This document shows, in pieces, positions 1 through 9,410 of a stretch of DNA of 64,000 nt. Location of the stretch: positions 310,001-374,000 of the forward strand of contig NZ_LXYU01000001.1 in assembly GCF_001952075.1 (NCBI RefSeq), written 5' to 3'. The stretch comes from Ditibartonella apis (GTDB lineage Bacteria; Pseudomonadota; Alphaproteobacteria; Rhizobiales; Rhizobiaceae). The notes under the pieces are model-generated. The model was not told the DNA's origin. It searched no databases and was given only the letters and a program-made list of their open reading frames with translations. Position numbers and translations under genes: made by a program. How positions within the stretch are numbered: the first letter of the stretch is position 1; every line of letters begins with the position of its first letter.

Positions 1-173
1 AACCGTTTTCTACCGGTCCCGATATGAAGCGTTTCCGGTTCCGGCACTAATCGTTTTTGACTCGTTTTATTGTCAATCCCGATAATTTTTGATGGAAAGC
101 AAGCTCGACTTTGCTTGATAAAAATGAATAAACTACAGGCAATTGCGCGTCGAATAACGTGTTTTTTTGAAGA

Positions 174-214
174 TATAAAAAAACGGCACCAACTGAATTG
201 GATGCCGTTTTCAA
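174..214 (-). terminator. Rho-independent terminator of trxA
   Basis: Read on the minus strand, 20 nt past the trxA stop codon, an arm AAAACGGCA(t)CCAA pairs with TTGGTGCCGTTTT around a short TTCAG loop. One T is bulged and a T-rich run follows the second arm. This closes the addB-addA-trxA end of the transcript. The remaining bases 1-173 hold no gene that I can recognise. Confidence 0.8.
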
Positions 215-233
215 TAAAATAAATTTTACAGAG

Positions 234-557
234 TTATTTTACGCCGTCCTTGATCCAGTCTGACAAGCGGCTTTTCGGAGCAGCACCGACCATATTGGAG
301 ACAATTTCCCCATTATTGAACAACAACAATGTCGGAATTGAACGGACGCCGAATTGCGTTGCAAGTTCGGGATTTTCGTCAATATTGATTTTGGCGACCT
401 TGACCTTACCCTGTAATTCGGTAGCAATTTCTTCGAGCGAGGGCGCTATCATTTTACACGGACCGCACCATTCAGCCCAGAAGTCTACAACAACAGGTTC
501 TGCCGACTTTAGCACGTCATTTTCAAAATTGCTTGTATCGACCTTTACAGTGCTCAT
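234..557 (-). CDS. trxA: Thioredoxin TrxA
   Basis: Cytoplasmic thiol-disulfide reductase that reduces target proteins using electrons from thioredoxin reductase. The 107-residue product has the usual thioredoxin length, the active site WCGPC with Cys31 and Cys34, and the cis-proline in IPT at residue 75. The frame stays open 22 codons further upstream, but the ATG at 557 is preceded by AAAGGA at good spacing and gives the normal N-terminus, so it was chosen. It lies 80 nt after addA, the usual Rhizobiales order. A CTTGAC hexamer at 613-618 could be the -35 of its own promoter, though no convincing -10 accompanies it. A terminator follows directly. Confidence 0.97.
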   Translation of the reverse strand: MSTVKVDTSNFENDVLKSAEPVVVDFWAEWCGPCKMIAPSLEEIATELQGKVKVAKINIDENPELATQFGVRSIPTLLLFNNGEIVSNMVGAAPKSRLSDWIKDGVK

Positions 558-636
558 TGATCTTTCCTTTGTGATTCCAATTTGCCTAAATTTGGCGTGC
601 TTGGCCGGTTCCGTCAAGAGCAAGCTTTTTCACCCT

Positions 637-3600
637 TTATTGTTCCGGTGAATTAGTTTTTTCTTTATTGATCAGGAAATCGAGTTTTTTGCCGTCCAGT
701 TCAAAAACTTTTGGCCCATCACTATAGATCAATAACGTTCTGACGGTCTTATCCGGATGAATGCTCATCAATAGCGTCCGGTAAAGTGCCATTTGCAACA
801 TGTAGCTGTCTGGAATTTGCTGTTCACGTTTGGGAGCACGGCCGGTTTTAAAATCTCCCAGAACAATTATGTTATCACCATCATTGAGACGGTCTATTTG
901 TCCCGAAACCACATATTTTTTCCCCTTTATTGTGACAGTACCCATCAAAGTCACTTCGGCACGCGCTTCTTTGGTAAACAAGGGGCGCAGTGTTTCATCA
1001 TCCATAACCTTGAAGGTCTGGGTGAAAGCATCCGCTCTTTGTTCCTCGCTCCATTCAGGTGCGGCTTTTTCAAGATAGGCACGGGCAAGCCTTTGCCGGT
1101 CTTCCTCCCGAACTTGCGGCAAATATTGCAAAAGCCGGTGAATGAGTGTCCCCCGTTCGATAGCAAATGACGAATTTGCCGGTTTTTCTCCCAGAACCGG
1201 AGAAATGGTGACGATATTTTTTGTTGCCGGTGCGTTCTCGTCAATATCGAGTGAAGCACCTGAAGGGGTAAGGGGCTTAGGTAAATCTGTTTCCGGCTCC
1301 ATACGTTTATGGAAATAGGAAGGAAGCGGAAAAGCCGGAACGATTGCTTCATCTTCCGCAGTTTTTGTTTCGACACTTGCGCGGTTGTCATCCACGCAAT
1401 AACGCCATGCCTTGATGTCGGGCGAAGGGCCTGCAATTTCTTCAGAAACCGGCTTCAATGCTTCACCAACAAGCTCACTCCATGTCCCGTCAACAGCATT
1501 CTTTCCCTGATAGCCACAAACAATAAGACGATCTTCTGCCCGTGTCATACCGACGTAAAGAAGGCGCCTATATTCTTCCTCGGCCTTCAATTTTAACGTA
1601 TTGATATAAGTGTCACCGAATGATGTTTTGAACTCTTTTGCGGGCTGCCACAAAAAGCTCGTCTTGCCATGATCATCAATTTCGATGAATTTCGGTTCAT
1701 GCTGCGCATTCCAAATACGCGAACCGGAATCGACCAGAAAGACAATAGCGCTTTCAAGCCCTTTTGCCGCATGAACAGTCATAATACGGACTTCTTCACG
1801 GTTCTGGTCGAGTTCACGTTTGATTTCCGGATCGGAAAGCTTGATTGTTTCCAGAAAAGCCTGCAACCCCGGCAAACCGGTTTTCTGGATAGATAAGGTA
1901 TAATCCATGAACGCATCAAGGACATCACTTGCTTCCGAACCCAATCGGGCGAGAATTTTTGCCCGCCCCTCATCCTCGCTCAATATATGACTATAAAATT
2001 CATAGACAGGGGTTTTATCGGCAAGGTTTCTATATTTTTTGAGTAAAGCAAGAACAGTTGCAAATTCCGGCTTCACTTCACTATGGGCTTCAAGGCTATT
2101 AAACAGGCTTCCTTCGCGGTTTACAGCAATGCGATAAAGATCATCTTCATCAAGTCCAAAGAGCGGGCTTTTCAAAACAGATGCAAGAGAAAGGTCATCC
2201 TGCGGCTGCAGAACAAATCGTGCAAGCGCCGTTAAATCACGCACGGCGATATGGCTTGCAAGACGCAAGCGGTCGGCACCTGCAACCGGAACATTTCGGT
2301 TTTTCAACGCGCGCGCCAAAGCCGGAACAAACTGGTCACGTTTTCTCACCAGCACCATAATATCACTGGCTTTGACTTCTCTTCCCTGACCTTTAAGCAT
2401 TTCGTGATGATGAAGCCAGTGGCTGATTGTGGTTGCTATCTCTTCGGCAAGGCGAACAGCCGGTGCATGAAGCTGGTCGACAGGTTTGCGCCAGTCTTCC
2501 GGTTCTTCCACATCGGTCGGCGCAATATTGTCCCAGATTACAACTTCACCGGGGTCATTGCGGCGAACCGGCTCATGCACGGTTTTGATATTTTCGGCTG
2601 AAAGACCTTTATAATTTTCAGGCTTTTCAAATACCCGATCAACACTTTTTAAAACATCGGCTGTCGAACGGAAGGAATAATTCAAACGTATGTGGCCGAA
2701 AGATTTGCCAACGGCTTCGGCTTTTCTTTCGATAATGCGACCATTCGTTGCAAAATCTTCCGGCACTGCCCCTTGGAAGGAATAAATCGACTGTTTTTCA
2801 TCACCAACGGCAAAAACAGTGCGGTTGACCTCTCTTTGTCCTTCCCCGACAAAAAACTCCTGTGCAAGAAGCTGGATTATCTGCCACTGGGCAGGGCTTG
2901 TATCCTGTGCTTCGTCAACCAGAATATGGTCAATGCCCCTATCCAGTTTATATTGCACCCATTGGCCCGCACTATCGCGTTTTAACAGATTAAGCGCCCG
3001 CTCGATCAAATCATCAAAATCAAGCAAACCTTCTGCTTTCTTCAAACTTTCATAACGCGCCAAAAGCCGGTAACAGAGCTTGAAGGCAGCCAAATTGAGC
3101 GGTACCAGCCGTACACGTCGTAACTTGTCGAGATAGAGAACGAGCTTTTCCTGACGCTTTAACAAATCGTCTGCAAGCCAAGGCAAAGTTGCAAGAAGTT
3201 TTTTTGATGCCAGATTGCTTATTTTGCGCGGATTTCCACTGGTAAAATAGGCAAGTTCGATGAATTTTATGCTCTCGCTATTATCCGTATTTTCTACAAG
3301 CTCCAATTTTTCAACGAAATTTTGGCTGTAAGAGTGGCCGAGACTTTTGAATGCCTCAATAGTCTCCTTGGAATGAAGCGCCGTTTTACGGATTTCATAC
3401 GTGAGATTTTCTTCCGTATCATCCGGAGATATTTGTAACGCTTTTTCCAGAATATGCTTGCCGTCCGGGCCACTCACACGCGTGAGAAACGGAGTTAAAG
3501 CCTGCCGTTTTTCAATTGCTTCGTCTAACAGCGTAAAAAGTCCATTTTCTCCTACTGTTTTTAAAACCAGCATCAAAGCGTCATGAAGAGAACTATTTTT

Positions 3601-4119
3601 TTGCAAATAAGCTTTCTCGAGCAGGTCACGACGCGCATTTTTTAAAAACTCGTCACGCTTGAGATCGTCCATCATCTCGAAATGGCCGGCAATATTGGCT
3701 TCTAAAGGAAATTGATGAAGAAGACCTTCACAAAAAGCATGGATCGTCTGGATTTTTAACCCGCCCGGTGTTTCAAGAGCACGGGCAAAAAGTCTACGCG
3801 CTTCGTCAAGCCTTTTTGTATCGGGCTTTTTGCCCTCAAGCGCGACCAACACTTCTGTCAATTTGTCATCGTCAAGCTCTGTCCAACCCGAAAGAGTCTG
3901 GAAAATGCGCGTTTGCATGACAGCAGCGGCTGCTTTGGTATAAGTGAGGCACAAAATCCGCGCCGGTTCGGTGCCATTCAATAAAAGTCTGATAACCCGA
4001 AACGTCAAAACATGGGTTTTACCGGAGCCGGCATTGGCAGACACCCAAGCACTGCTTTGCGGATTTGAAGCGGCCGTCTGATTTTTAATGGCATCCTCAG
4101 GAATTTCGCGTTTGCTCAT
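637..4119 (-). CDS. addA: Double-strand break repair helicase-nuclease AddA
   Basis: AddA is the UvrD-like helicase and nuclease subunit of AddAB, which resects DNA ends for RecA loading and replaces RecBCD in this lineage. The 1160 residues show Walker A (AGSGKT, residues 30-35), the DEAQDT box near residue 401, GDEKQSIYSFQGA, the TVHAAKGLE motif, and the GMTRAEDRL motif. A C-terminal RecB-type nuclease follows, with GQIDRL and GDFKTG near residue 1087 and the QMALYR helix. Its ATG overlaps the addB stop in an ATGA tetranucleotide, so the two subunits are translationally coupled. Length and motifs are complete, with no sign of decay. Confidence 0.97.
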   Translation of the reverse strand: MSKREIPEDAIKNQTAASNPQSSAWVSANAGSGKTHVLTFRVIRLLLNGTEPARILCLTYTKAAAAVMQTRIFQTLSGWTELDDDKLTEVLVALEGKKPDTKRLDEARRLFARALETPGGLKIQTIHAFCEGLLHQFPLEANIAGHFEMMDDLKRDEFLKNARRDLLEKAYLQKNSSLHDALMLVLKTVGENGLFTLLDEAIEKRQALTPFLTRVSGPDGKHILEKALQISPDDTEENLTYEIRKTALHSKETIEAFKSLGHSYSQNFVEKLELVENTDNSESIKFIELAYFTSGNPRKISNLASKKLLATLPWLADDLLKRQEKLVLYLDKLRRVRLVPLNLAAFKLCYRLLARYESLKKAEGLLDFDDLIERALNLLKRDSAGQWVQYKLDRGIDHILVDEAQDTSPAQWQIIQLLAQEFFVGEGQREVNRTVFAVGDEKQSIYSFQGAVPEDFATNGRIIERKAEAVGKSFGHIRLNYSFRSTADVLKSVDRVFEKPENYKGLSAENIKTVHEPVRRNDPGEVVIWDNIAPTDVEEPEDWRKPVDQLHAPAVRLAEEIATTISHWLHHHEMLKGQGREVKASDIMVLVRKRDQFVPALARALKNRNVPVAGADRLRLASHIAVRDLTALARFVLQPQDDLSLASVLKSPLFGLDEDDLYRIAVNREGSLFNSLEAHSEVKPEFATVLALLKKYRNLADKTPVYEFYSHILSEDEGRAKILARLGSEASDVLDAFMDYTLSIQKTGLPGLQAFLETIKLSDPEIKRELDQNREEVRIMTVHAAKGLESAIVFLVDSGSRIWNAQHEPKFIEIDDHGKTSFLWQPAKEFKTSFGDTYINTLKLKAEEEYRRLLYVGMTRAEDRLIVCGYQGKNAVDGTWSELVGEALKPVSEEIAGPSPDIKAWRYCVDDNRASVETKTAEDEAIVPAFPLPSYFHKRMEPETDLPKPLTPSGASLDIDENAPATKNIVTISPVLGEKPANSSFAIERGTLIHRLLQYLPQVREEDRQRLARAYLEKAAPEWSEEQRADAFTQTFKVMDDETLRPLFTKEARAEVTLMGTVTIKGKKYVVSGQIDRLNDGDNIIVLGDFKTGRAPKREQQIPDSYMLQMALYRTLLMSIHPDKTVRTLLIYSDGPKVFELDGKKLDFLINKEKTNSPEQ

Positions 4120-7100
4120 TCGTCACCTGTCGTATCAGAACCAGCTGACCATTCAAGAACCCGCGCCAAATGGTCATAATCGCCTTCATAAGTGGTCAAA
4201 GGCGGCATTGCTCGCGACAAATAGCCATGGGCAGGATTTTGATAATATTCAACAAGTTCGCCCAATCTTGTCCATGCTTCTTCGGAAAGTTCGATTGCAG
4301 TTTTTTTGGCAGTGAGAGAAACGCCCTCTTCTTTTACTTCTCCGTGGGCATTCAAACGGATATAGGCAAGTTCTGTCGGTTTGATATTTTTAAGCGGAAC
4401 AAAAGCATTGCGCGACAAAAGAGCTGCTTCCAACGCCAATTGCGGTGCCATGAGTGTTGCAGCCTGCTTCACCGAAGGAGTCGAGCCGGTTTTGAAATCA
4501 AGAATTTCGGCGAAATGTCCATTCATCACATCTATGCGGTCGGCACGCCCTGAAAGGGTTGCTCCTTCCGGCACAATATGAACCGGACGGGCTGAAATTT
4601 CGACATATCTCGCCCGTGGCGAAAGTCCTTTTTCCCACTCGATAATTGATGGCGCAAGAATTTCAAAACGCGGCCACCATATAGCTTCAACATCAAGTGG
4701 AAGCTGCATCCGGTCAAATTCGGCACGCGCAATTTCAAGAAATTTTTGCAATGCATCCGGTTTTTCCGGATCAATTTTCAGCAGTGAAAAGCCCGCAACA
4801 ATTGCATGATAAAGCGTGCCACGCTCGGCAACTGACGGATCGTGGATAAGGTCATCAAGCGGCTTCAGGCGCAAAACTTTTTTGGCATAGATTGCATAAG
4901 GGTCGCGGCGTAATGTCTCGATTTCGGTAACAGAAAAATGTTTCGGACGTTGTTTCAACGGCGGTGTGGGGCAAGGGCGCGCAATAAAATCGACATTTTC
5001 GCGACGATCAAGTTCACGCGCCCAGCGGACAAAAACTCCGCCATGAGCGCGCATGTCGGCACTCGCTTTGGCCCCCACAACTGTTTCCAGCCTTTGCAAC
5101 CAGCGCGACGGCACAGAAGGAGCATTATCAACTCTCAACGCCCTGCTCATAATAACTTTATCCATGCCCATAGCCATCTGGAAATCATGGGCAGCCAAAC
5201 CGATCCGTCGTTCCGGAGGGTCAAGTGTCAATGTCATCTTCATCGGCCGCGACATGAATGGGTCATTGCGTGCTGTTGCAGGCCACGACCCTTCATTCAA
5301 GCCACCGATGACCATTGTATCAACTGTTTGCAAACGTGATTCCAGAGCACCCCAGATAAAAAGACGGGGATGACCACCGGCAGAGGGGCTCACCGAGCGT
5401 GCGGCCATCAAAGCTTCAAGAATAGCTGGCCATTCGGAAATATCGAACGTAAGGCCGGATTGATCGGCAACAAGATCACGCAACAAAGATATAATGGCTT
5501 TTCCCGCTTCACCGGCATAAAGCGCGTGAAACGAGCCCTGCTCGTTTGCCCCAAAATTTTCCAGAACTTCAGTCGTGGCACGGGCTACCTCGTTCACTGA
5601 CCGTGGTTCGCTTTTTGCCATCAAGGTCACCAATGGCTGAACAGCGCTTACAAGTGAAGAAGCAAGTTTTCTTGCTTCCTCGATCATATCGGTATCGATA
5701 TCGCTCGTTTCGTTTTCATCTGTTGTGAGAGCAAGAAGCCGCTCTTCAACAAACTGTTCACACGTTGCAATATTGATTCGTCCGGTTCCTCCCCTTAATG
5801 CAAAGAGCTCGAAACGTTCGGCAATTTTTCGTAAAGCTCCGCGTTCATATCCAAGCGATGTCAATGGGTGTTTCAAGAGAGACAGGAAAGCCACCGGATC
5901 GCCGGGTTGAAACAGGCTTTGCAAAATGAGCCGCAACAAAGTTGCCGGTAACACTTCGCTTAAAGGAACACCGCCGGAATCATTGGCCTCAATGCCGAAA
6001 CGTTTGAGTTCGGCAACAACACGGCGGGCAAGATTTCTATCCCCTGTCACAAGTGCGGCCGTTTTCTTTTTGTCTTCAATCGCTTGTCTTAGCGCAACTG
6101 CGATTGCCAAAGCCTCTTCACGCTCATTGGCGGCCTCGATCAAAGAGACATCGGCAAAAATTTCATCGAAACCATCACGTTTCAATTGTGACCATGTGTC
6201 GGTAGTGACAGCCGGTCGCAATGCTTCAGATAATATTGCTGCGCGTTTTTTCTTATTTTCAGAAGGCGCCCCAATCTCGTCAACGACATTTCTTGCAAGT
6301 TTCATGCGATCGAACAATTTTTTGAAGCTATATTGCGGATGGCCGAAAATGGAGGGGTCATCATGGGTTTCATCAAGCGCCACCCACTGGGCATCATCCA
6401 TTGCAAGGTCGAGGCCGGGCAAGACAACCGCACCATTTTCCAATCCGCTTACCACTTTCAGCAAATCGGCAATGGCCGGAATCGAACCATTGGAACCGGC
6501 CACAATAACAGGATCACGCGGCTTGTTACGCAAAAGCCTTTCAGTTTCCGCCCGAATGGCCTGATTGCGCCATTCTGCCGGATTTATTTTTTGCCGCTCG
6601 GCAAGAATATCAGGCCAGGTTTTTGTTACAATTTCCAGAAAATCAAGTGTCACCTGCCACCATTCGGCGACCATATCGGGTGCAATATCTTGAAGTTTTG
6701 CCCAGTCGGCGGACTCTGTCTCAACCTCGTCCATCAGACGGGCAAGATCTTCGGCAAGCCAGATCGCATCGGCTGTATTGGCCGGTATGATAATATCTTC
6801 GCTACCGAATAACGAGCGCACATGGGCAGGCAAATTCTCGCGCCACGGACGGATGAGACGCGCCAACAACAAGAGCCGCTCGACATCGCCAATTTTCGGA
6901 TTGAGCGACAAAGCTGCCGCTCCATTATCAAGGAAGAAAGCCGTATCTTCATCAACATCGCCTAAGGGTCGAATTGTCGGAAGGAAGCTTGAATGTGTCT
7001 TGCTCATTTCCACAAAGCAGGAGCGCAGTGTACGCGCGGCGCGACGAGTGGGAACATAGATAAGAGTATCTGCCAAAGCTTTCTGGATATTGCCGCCTTT

Positions 7101-7202
7101 GCCGAAATCTTTAATCAGGCGTCCTGAAAGAAGTGCATCAACAAAAGTTGGCAAAAATGGCGCACCGCTCGAAATCGAAAAAAGCTTCGGCTTGTCTTTC
7201 AC
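4116..7202 (-). CDS. addB: Double-strand break repair protein AddB
   Basis: Partner of AddA in the end-resection complex. The 1028-residue protein matches the alphaproteobacterial AddB type. Its N-terminus has no GxGKT loop (SISSGAPFLPTF stands in that place), and the helicase-like body includes YVPTRRAARTLRSCF. A C-terminal nuclease domain has SGRADRIDV, LDFKTG near residue 900 and a following LALEAALL helix, so the second nuclease of the complex should be active. The start codon is GTG at 7202, overlapping the stop of the upstream murU-like gene as GTGA. The stop overlaps addA as ATGA, so murU-addB-addA are translated as one coupled unit. Confidence 0.95.
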   Translation of the reverse strand: MKDKPKLFSISSGAPFLPTFVDALLSGRLIKDFGKGGNIQKALADTLIYVPTRRAARTLRSCFVEMSKTHSSFLPTIRPLGDVDEDTAFFLDNGAAALSLNPKIGDVERLLLLARLIRPWRENLPAHVRSLFGSEDIIIPANTADAIWLAEDLARLMDEVETESADWAKLQDIAPDMVAEWWQVTLDFLEIVTKTWPDILAERQKINPAEWRNQAIRAETERLLRNKPRDPVIVAGSNGSIPAIADLLKVVSGLENGAVVLPGLDLAMDDAQWVALDETHDDPSIFGHPQYSFKKLFDRMKLARNVVDEIGAPSENKKKRAAILSEALRPAVTTDTWSQLKRDGFDEIFADVSLIEAANEREEALAIAVALRQAIEDKKKTAALVTGDRNLARRVVAELKRFGIEANDSGGVPLSEVLPATLLRLILQSLFQPGDPVAFLSLLKHPLTSLGYERGALRKIAERFELFALRGGTGRINIATCEQFVEERLLALTTDENETSDIDTDMIEEARKLASSLVSAVQPLVTLMAKSEPRSVNEVARATTEVLENFGANEQGSFHALYAGEAGKAIISLLRDLVADQSGLTFDISEWPAILEALMAARSVSPSAGGHPRLFIWGALESRLQTVDTMVIGGLNEGSWPATARNDPFMSRPMKMTLTLDPPERRIGLAAHDFQMAMGMDKVIMSRALRVDNAPSVPSRWLQRLETVVGAKASADMRAHGGVFVRWARELDRRENVDFIARPCPTPPLKQRPKHFSVTEIETLRRDPYAIYAKKVLRLKPLDDLIHDPSVAERGTLYHAIVAGFSLLKIDPEKPDALQKFLEIARAEFDRMQLPLDVEAIWWPRFEILAPSIIEWEKGLSPRARYVEISARPVHIVPEGATLSGRADRIDVMNGHFAEILDFKTGSTPSVKQAATLMAPQLALEAALLSRNAFVPLKNIKPTELAYIRLNAHGEVKEEGVSLTAKKTAIELSEEAWTRLGELVEYYQNPAHGYLSRAMPPLTTYEGDYDHLARVLEWSAGSDTTGDE

Positions 7203-7918
7203 GCTATTTCCCCCCTCTGGCGCATCAGCTCATCAACCCTGCCGATCATTGCAATTGTCCCGACAGTATACCAATTGCCATCCAAAGGAAAACCATAAAG
7301 GCGACCACGAGCAATTGCTTCGTCAAAATAGAGGTTGAGCGATTGCGGTTCGATTTTTGCAAATGCAAATATTTTCGGATTTACAATAAGTGCACCACCA
7401 TAAATAACCGCTTCCGGTGCATTTGCAGGTGCGCGCACAAGTTTTTGACCTTCACCAATCAGGAAATCGCCTTTTTCCGGCCCTGCCGCCTGCACGCGTT
7501 TAACCGTCATAAGCAACATATCCATTCTATCGGGGTCAAAACGATTTGCCATTGCTTCAAGCGTTGGCGTGCCATGATCGACCCAGAAAGTATCGGCATT
7601 AAGAACAAAAAACGGATTTTCCCCCAAAAGCGGCAAAGCTTTCACGACGCCTCCGGCAGAATCGAGAAGTTTCGCACGCTCATCCGAAATGGTTACATGA
7701 GGTTTTTTACGGCTTACGACATGGCTTTCGATAGAATCGGCAAGATAATGGACATTGACCACCGCTTCCTCGACACCGGCTTTTTCAAGGGCGTCAAGAG
7801 CACGATCCAAAAGACTTCGACCGGCAATTTTTACCAGTGGTTTCGGTGTTTTGAAAGTCAATGGCCGCATGCGGGTGCCAAGCCCCGCAGCAAGCACCAT
7901 AGCATGTGTTATTTTCAT
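7199..7918 (-). CDS. Sugar-1-phosphate nucleotidyltransferase, MurU-like
   Basis: A 239-residue nucleotidyltransferase carrying the pyrophosphorylase signature LAAGLGTRMRPLT followed by KTPKPLV near residues 9-28. The best match in context is MurU, which makes UDP-N-acetylmuramic acid from MurNAc-1-phosphate in peptidoglycan recycling. This fits the AmgK-like kinase domain encoded by the gene just upstream, only 4 nt away. The frame opens 23 codons earlier, inside that gene, but the ATG at 7918 has GAAGAG upstream and gives the canonical start. A role as mannose-1-phosphate guanylyltransferase cannot be excluded by sequence alone. Its stop overlaps the addB start. Confidence 0.85.
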   Translation of the reverse strand: MKITHAMVLAAGLGTRMRPLTFKTPKPLVKIAGRSLLDRALDALEKAGVEEAVVNVHYLADSIESHVVSRKKPHVTISDERAKLLDSAGGVVKALPLLGENPFFVLNADTFWVDHGTPTLEAMANRFDPDRMDMLLMTVKRVQAAGPEKGDFLIGEGQKLVRAPANAPEAVIYGGALIVNPKIFAFAKIEPQSLNLYFDEAIARGRLYGFPLDGNWYTVGTIAMIGRVDELMRQRGEIA

Positions 7919-7922
7919 TTTT

Positions 7923-9410
7923 TCACTCTTCAACCAGTTTCGAGGCAATATAGAATTGACGCAATGATGAAAGAGCCGGATGTTCAAGGTTGCGCTTCAA
8001 ATAATCGCGGCAGTGCGGCAAGTGTTTCAAATAAGCGGGCTTGCCATCACGCTTATCAAGACGAACAAAAATACCGAGAATTTTGGAAACGCGTTGTGCA
8101 CCTGCAATAGCATAGACCAGTTTGAATTCTTCTTCATCAAAGATACGCGCACCCTTTTTGCGTTCATCACAATAAGCCTTGATGATACGCTCCTCAAGCG
8201 GACGGTTAATAGCAACACGTGCATCCTGGGCGAGTGATACAACATCATAGGCTGTCGGGCCAATTTGCCCGTCCTGAAAATCAATGAGGCCTATTTTTTT
8301 CAAACCCTGTTCGTTCTCCCGCCAGATAATATTGGGCGAATGATAATCGCGCATAACAAAGCTTCGTTCTGCCTGTTCAAAAATTTCAAAAAACGGCTCC
8401 CATTGCCAATAGAATTCTTCCTTTAGGGACTTACTCACCTCTGTTCCGTTAGAGTAAGGGAAATACCAGTCAAGAAGAAGAGAAACTTCAGCCTGCAAGA
8501 CACCCCGATCATAAGCCGGTATATCAAGTGTCAGATCATCGAATTTTTTATGTTTTGGCCACTCTTTCTGGTGAAATGAAGAAAGCAATTTTCCCGATTC
8601 GATATAGCGGTTTTCAATTGGCTTCCTCTCTTCATCAAGCACGCCGTCCCGCCCAAGATCGTCGGTAATGAGCAAACCGTTTTTTAAATCTTGCGCTAAA
8701 ATTTTTGGCGCTACGAAACCATTTTTCAAAATTAGCCGGTCAATGCCGACAAATTGGCTGACAGACGTCGCAAGATGGGCAATTTTTCCATAAGACTGGC
8801 CATTTTGTTCGGGCATTTCCATTGCCGGCGCATTCATCAAAATTTCATGACCATCCTTGCCATAAATAATCTCGTAGGAACGCGCCGAAGCATCACCGGT
8901 GAAATAACGGCGCTTGAAATTGCCACGGTGATTGGATTTTAAAAATTCTCTTATTTCAAGCGAACGTTTAAGCCGTTCGGCAGCACGGCCTTCCGCTTCA
9001 ATCGTTATTTTTCGACCATTTCCTTGATGCTCAAGAAAAATGGCAAAATCTGCCTTTCCCAATTCTCCTTCGGCTTTTTCCGGCCATTCGACAAGAACAA
9101 CTCCGCCCTCTCGCGCCTCTTCAAAGCCAAGCTCATCAATTTCTTCCGGTTCGTTAATACGATAAAGATCGGCATGGATGAGGCTAAATTTTGGCAAATC
9201 ATAGACTTGAACAAGTGTGAAGGTTGGACTTGGAACATCCATCCCGTCATCATCTGCAAGGGTGCGAACAATAGAACGGGAAAGCGATGTTTTTCCTGTT
9301 CCGAGATCCCCTTCGAGCGTAACGAGATTACCCTTTTCAAGAGCTAGCGCAAAATCCTCGCCGAAGCGTTCGGTTGCTTTTTCATCGTCAAGAAATAAAC
9401 TGAAAATCAT
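7923..9410 (-). CDS. TsaE / AmgK-like phosphotransferase fusion protein
   Basis: Two-domain protein of 495 residues. Residues 1-150 are TsaE, the ATPase of the complex that makes threonylcarbamoyladenosine at tRNA position 37: Walker A GDLGTGKTS (residues 34-42), PSPTFTLVQVY, HADLYRI and VLVEWPEK. Residues 160-495 are an aminoglycoside-phosphotransferase fold: a GDASARSYE nucleotide loop, the catalytic RDYHSPNI near residue 355 and the metal-binding LIDFQDG near 376. That kinase resembles AmgK, which phosphorylates MurNAc and GlcNAc at C1. The fused form is known in Rhizobiales. Its ATG overlaps the stop of the sensor kinase gene (ATGA), and the MurU-like gene begins 4 nt after it. Confidence 0.93.
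   Translation of the reverse strand: MIFSLFLDDEKATERFGEDFALALEKGNLVTLEGDLGTGKTSLSRSIVRTLADDDGMDVPSPTFTLVQVYDLPKFSLIHADLYRINEPEEIDELGFEEAREGGVVLVEWPEKAEGELGKADFAIFLEHQGNGRKITIEAEGRAAERLKRSLEIREFLKSNHRGNFKRRYFTGDASARSYEIIYGKDGHEILMNAPAMEMPEQNGQSYGKIAHLATSVSQFVGIDRLILKNGFVAPKILAQDLKNGLLITDDLGRDGVLDEERKPIENRYIESGKLLSSFHQKEWPKHKKFDDLTLDIPAYDRGVLQAEVSLLLDWYFPYSNGTEVSKSLKEEFYWQWEPFFEIFEQAERSFVMRDYHSPNIIWRENEQGLKKIGLIDFQDGQIGPTAYDVVSLAQDARVAINRPLEERIIKAYCDERKKGARIFDEEEFKLVYAIAGAQRVSKILGIFVRLDKRDGKPAYLKHLPHCRDYLKRNLEHPALSSLRQFYIASKLVEE

Noticed and set aside
5926-6564. Plus-strand open frame of 212 codons inside addB
   Set aside because: It is a serine-rich shadow of addB with no recognisable domain.
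7133-8110. Long plus-strand open frame of 325 codons
   Set aside because: It lies antisense to addB and the murU-like gene, whose family motifs are clear. The translation has no domain and no good ribosome-binding site.
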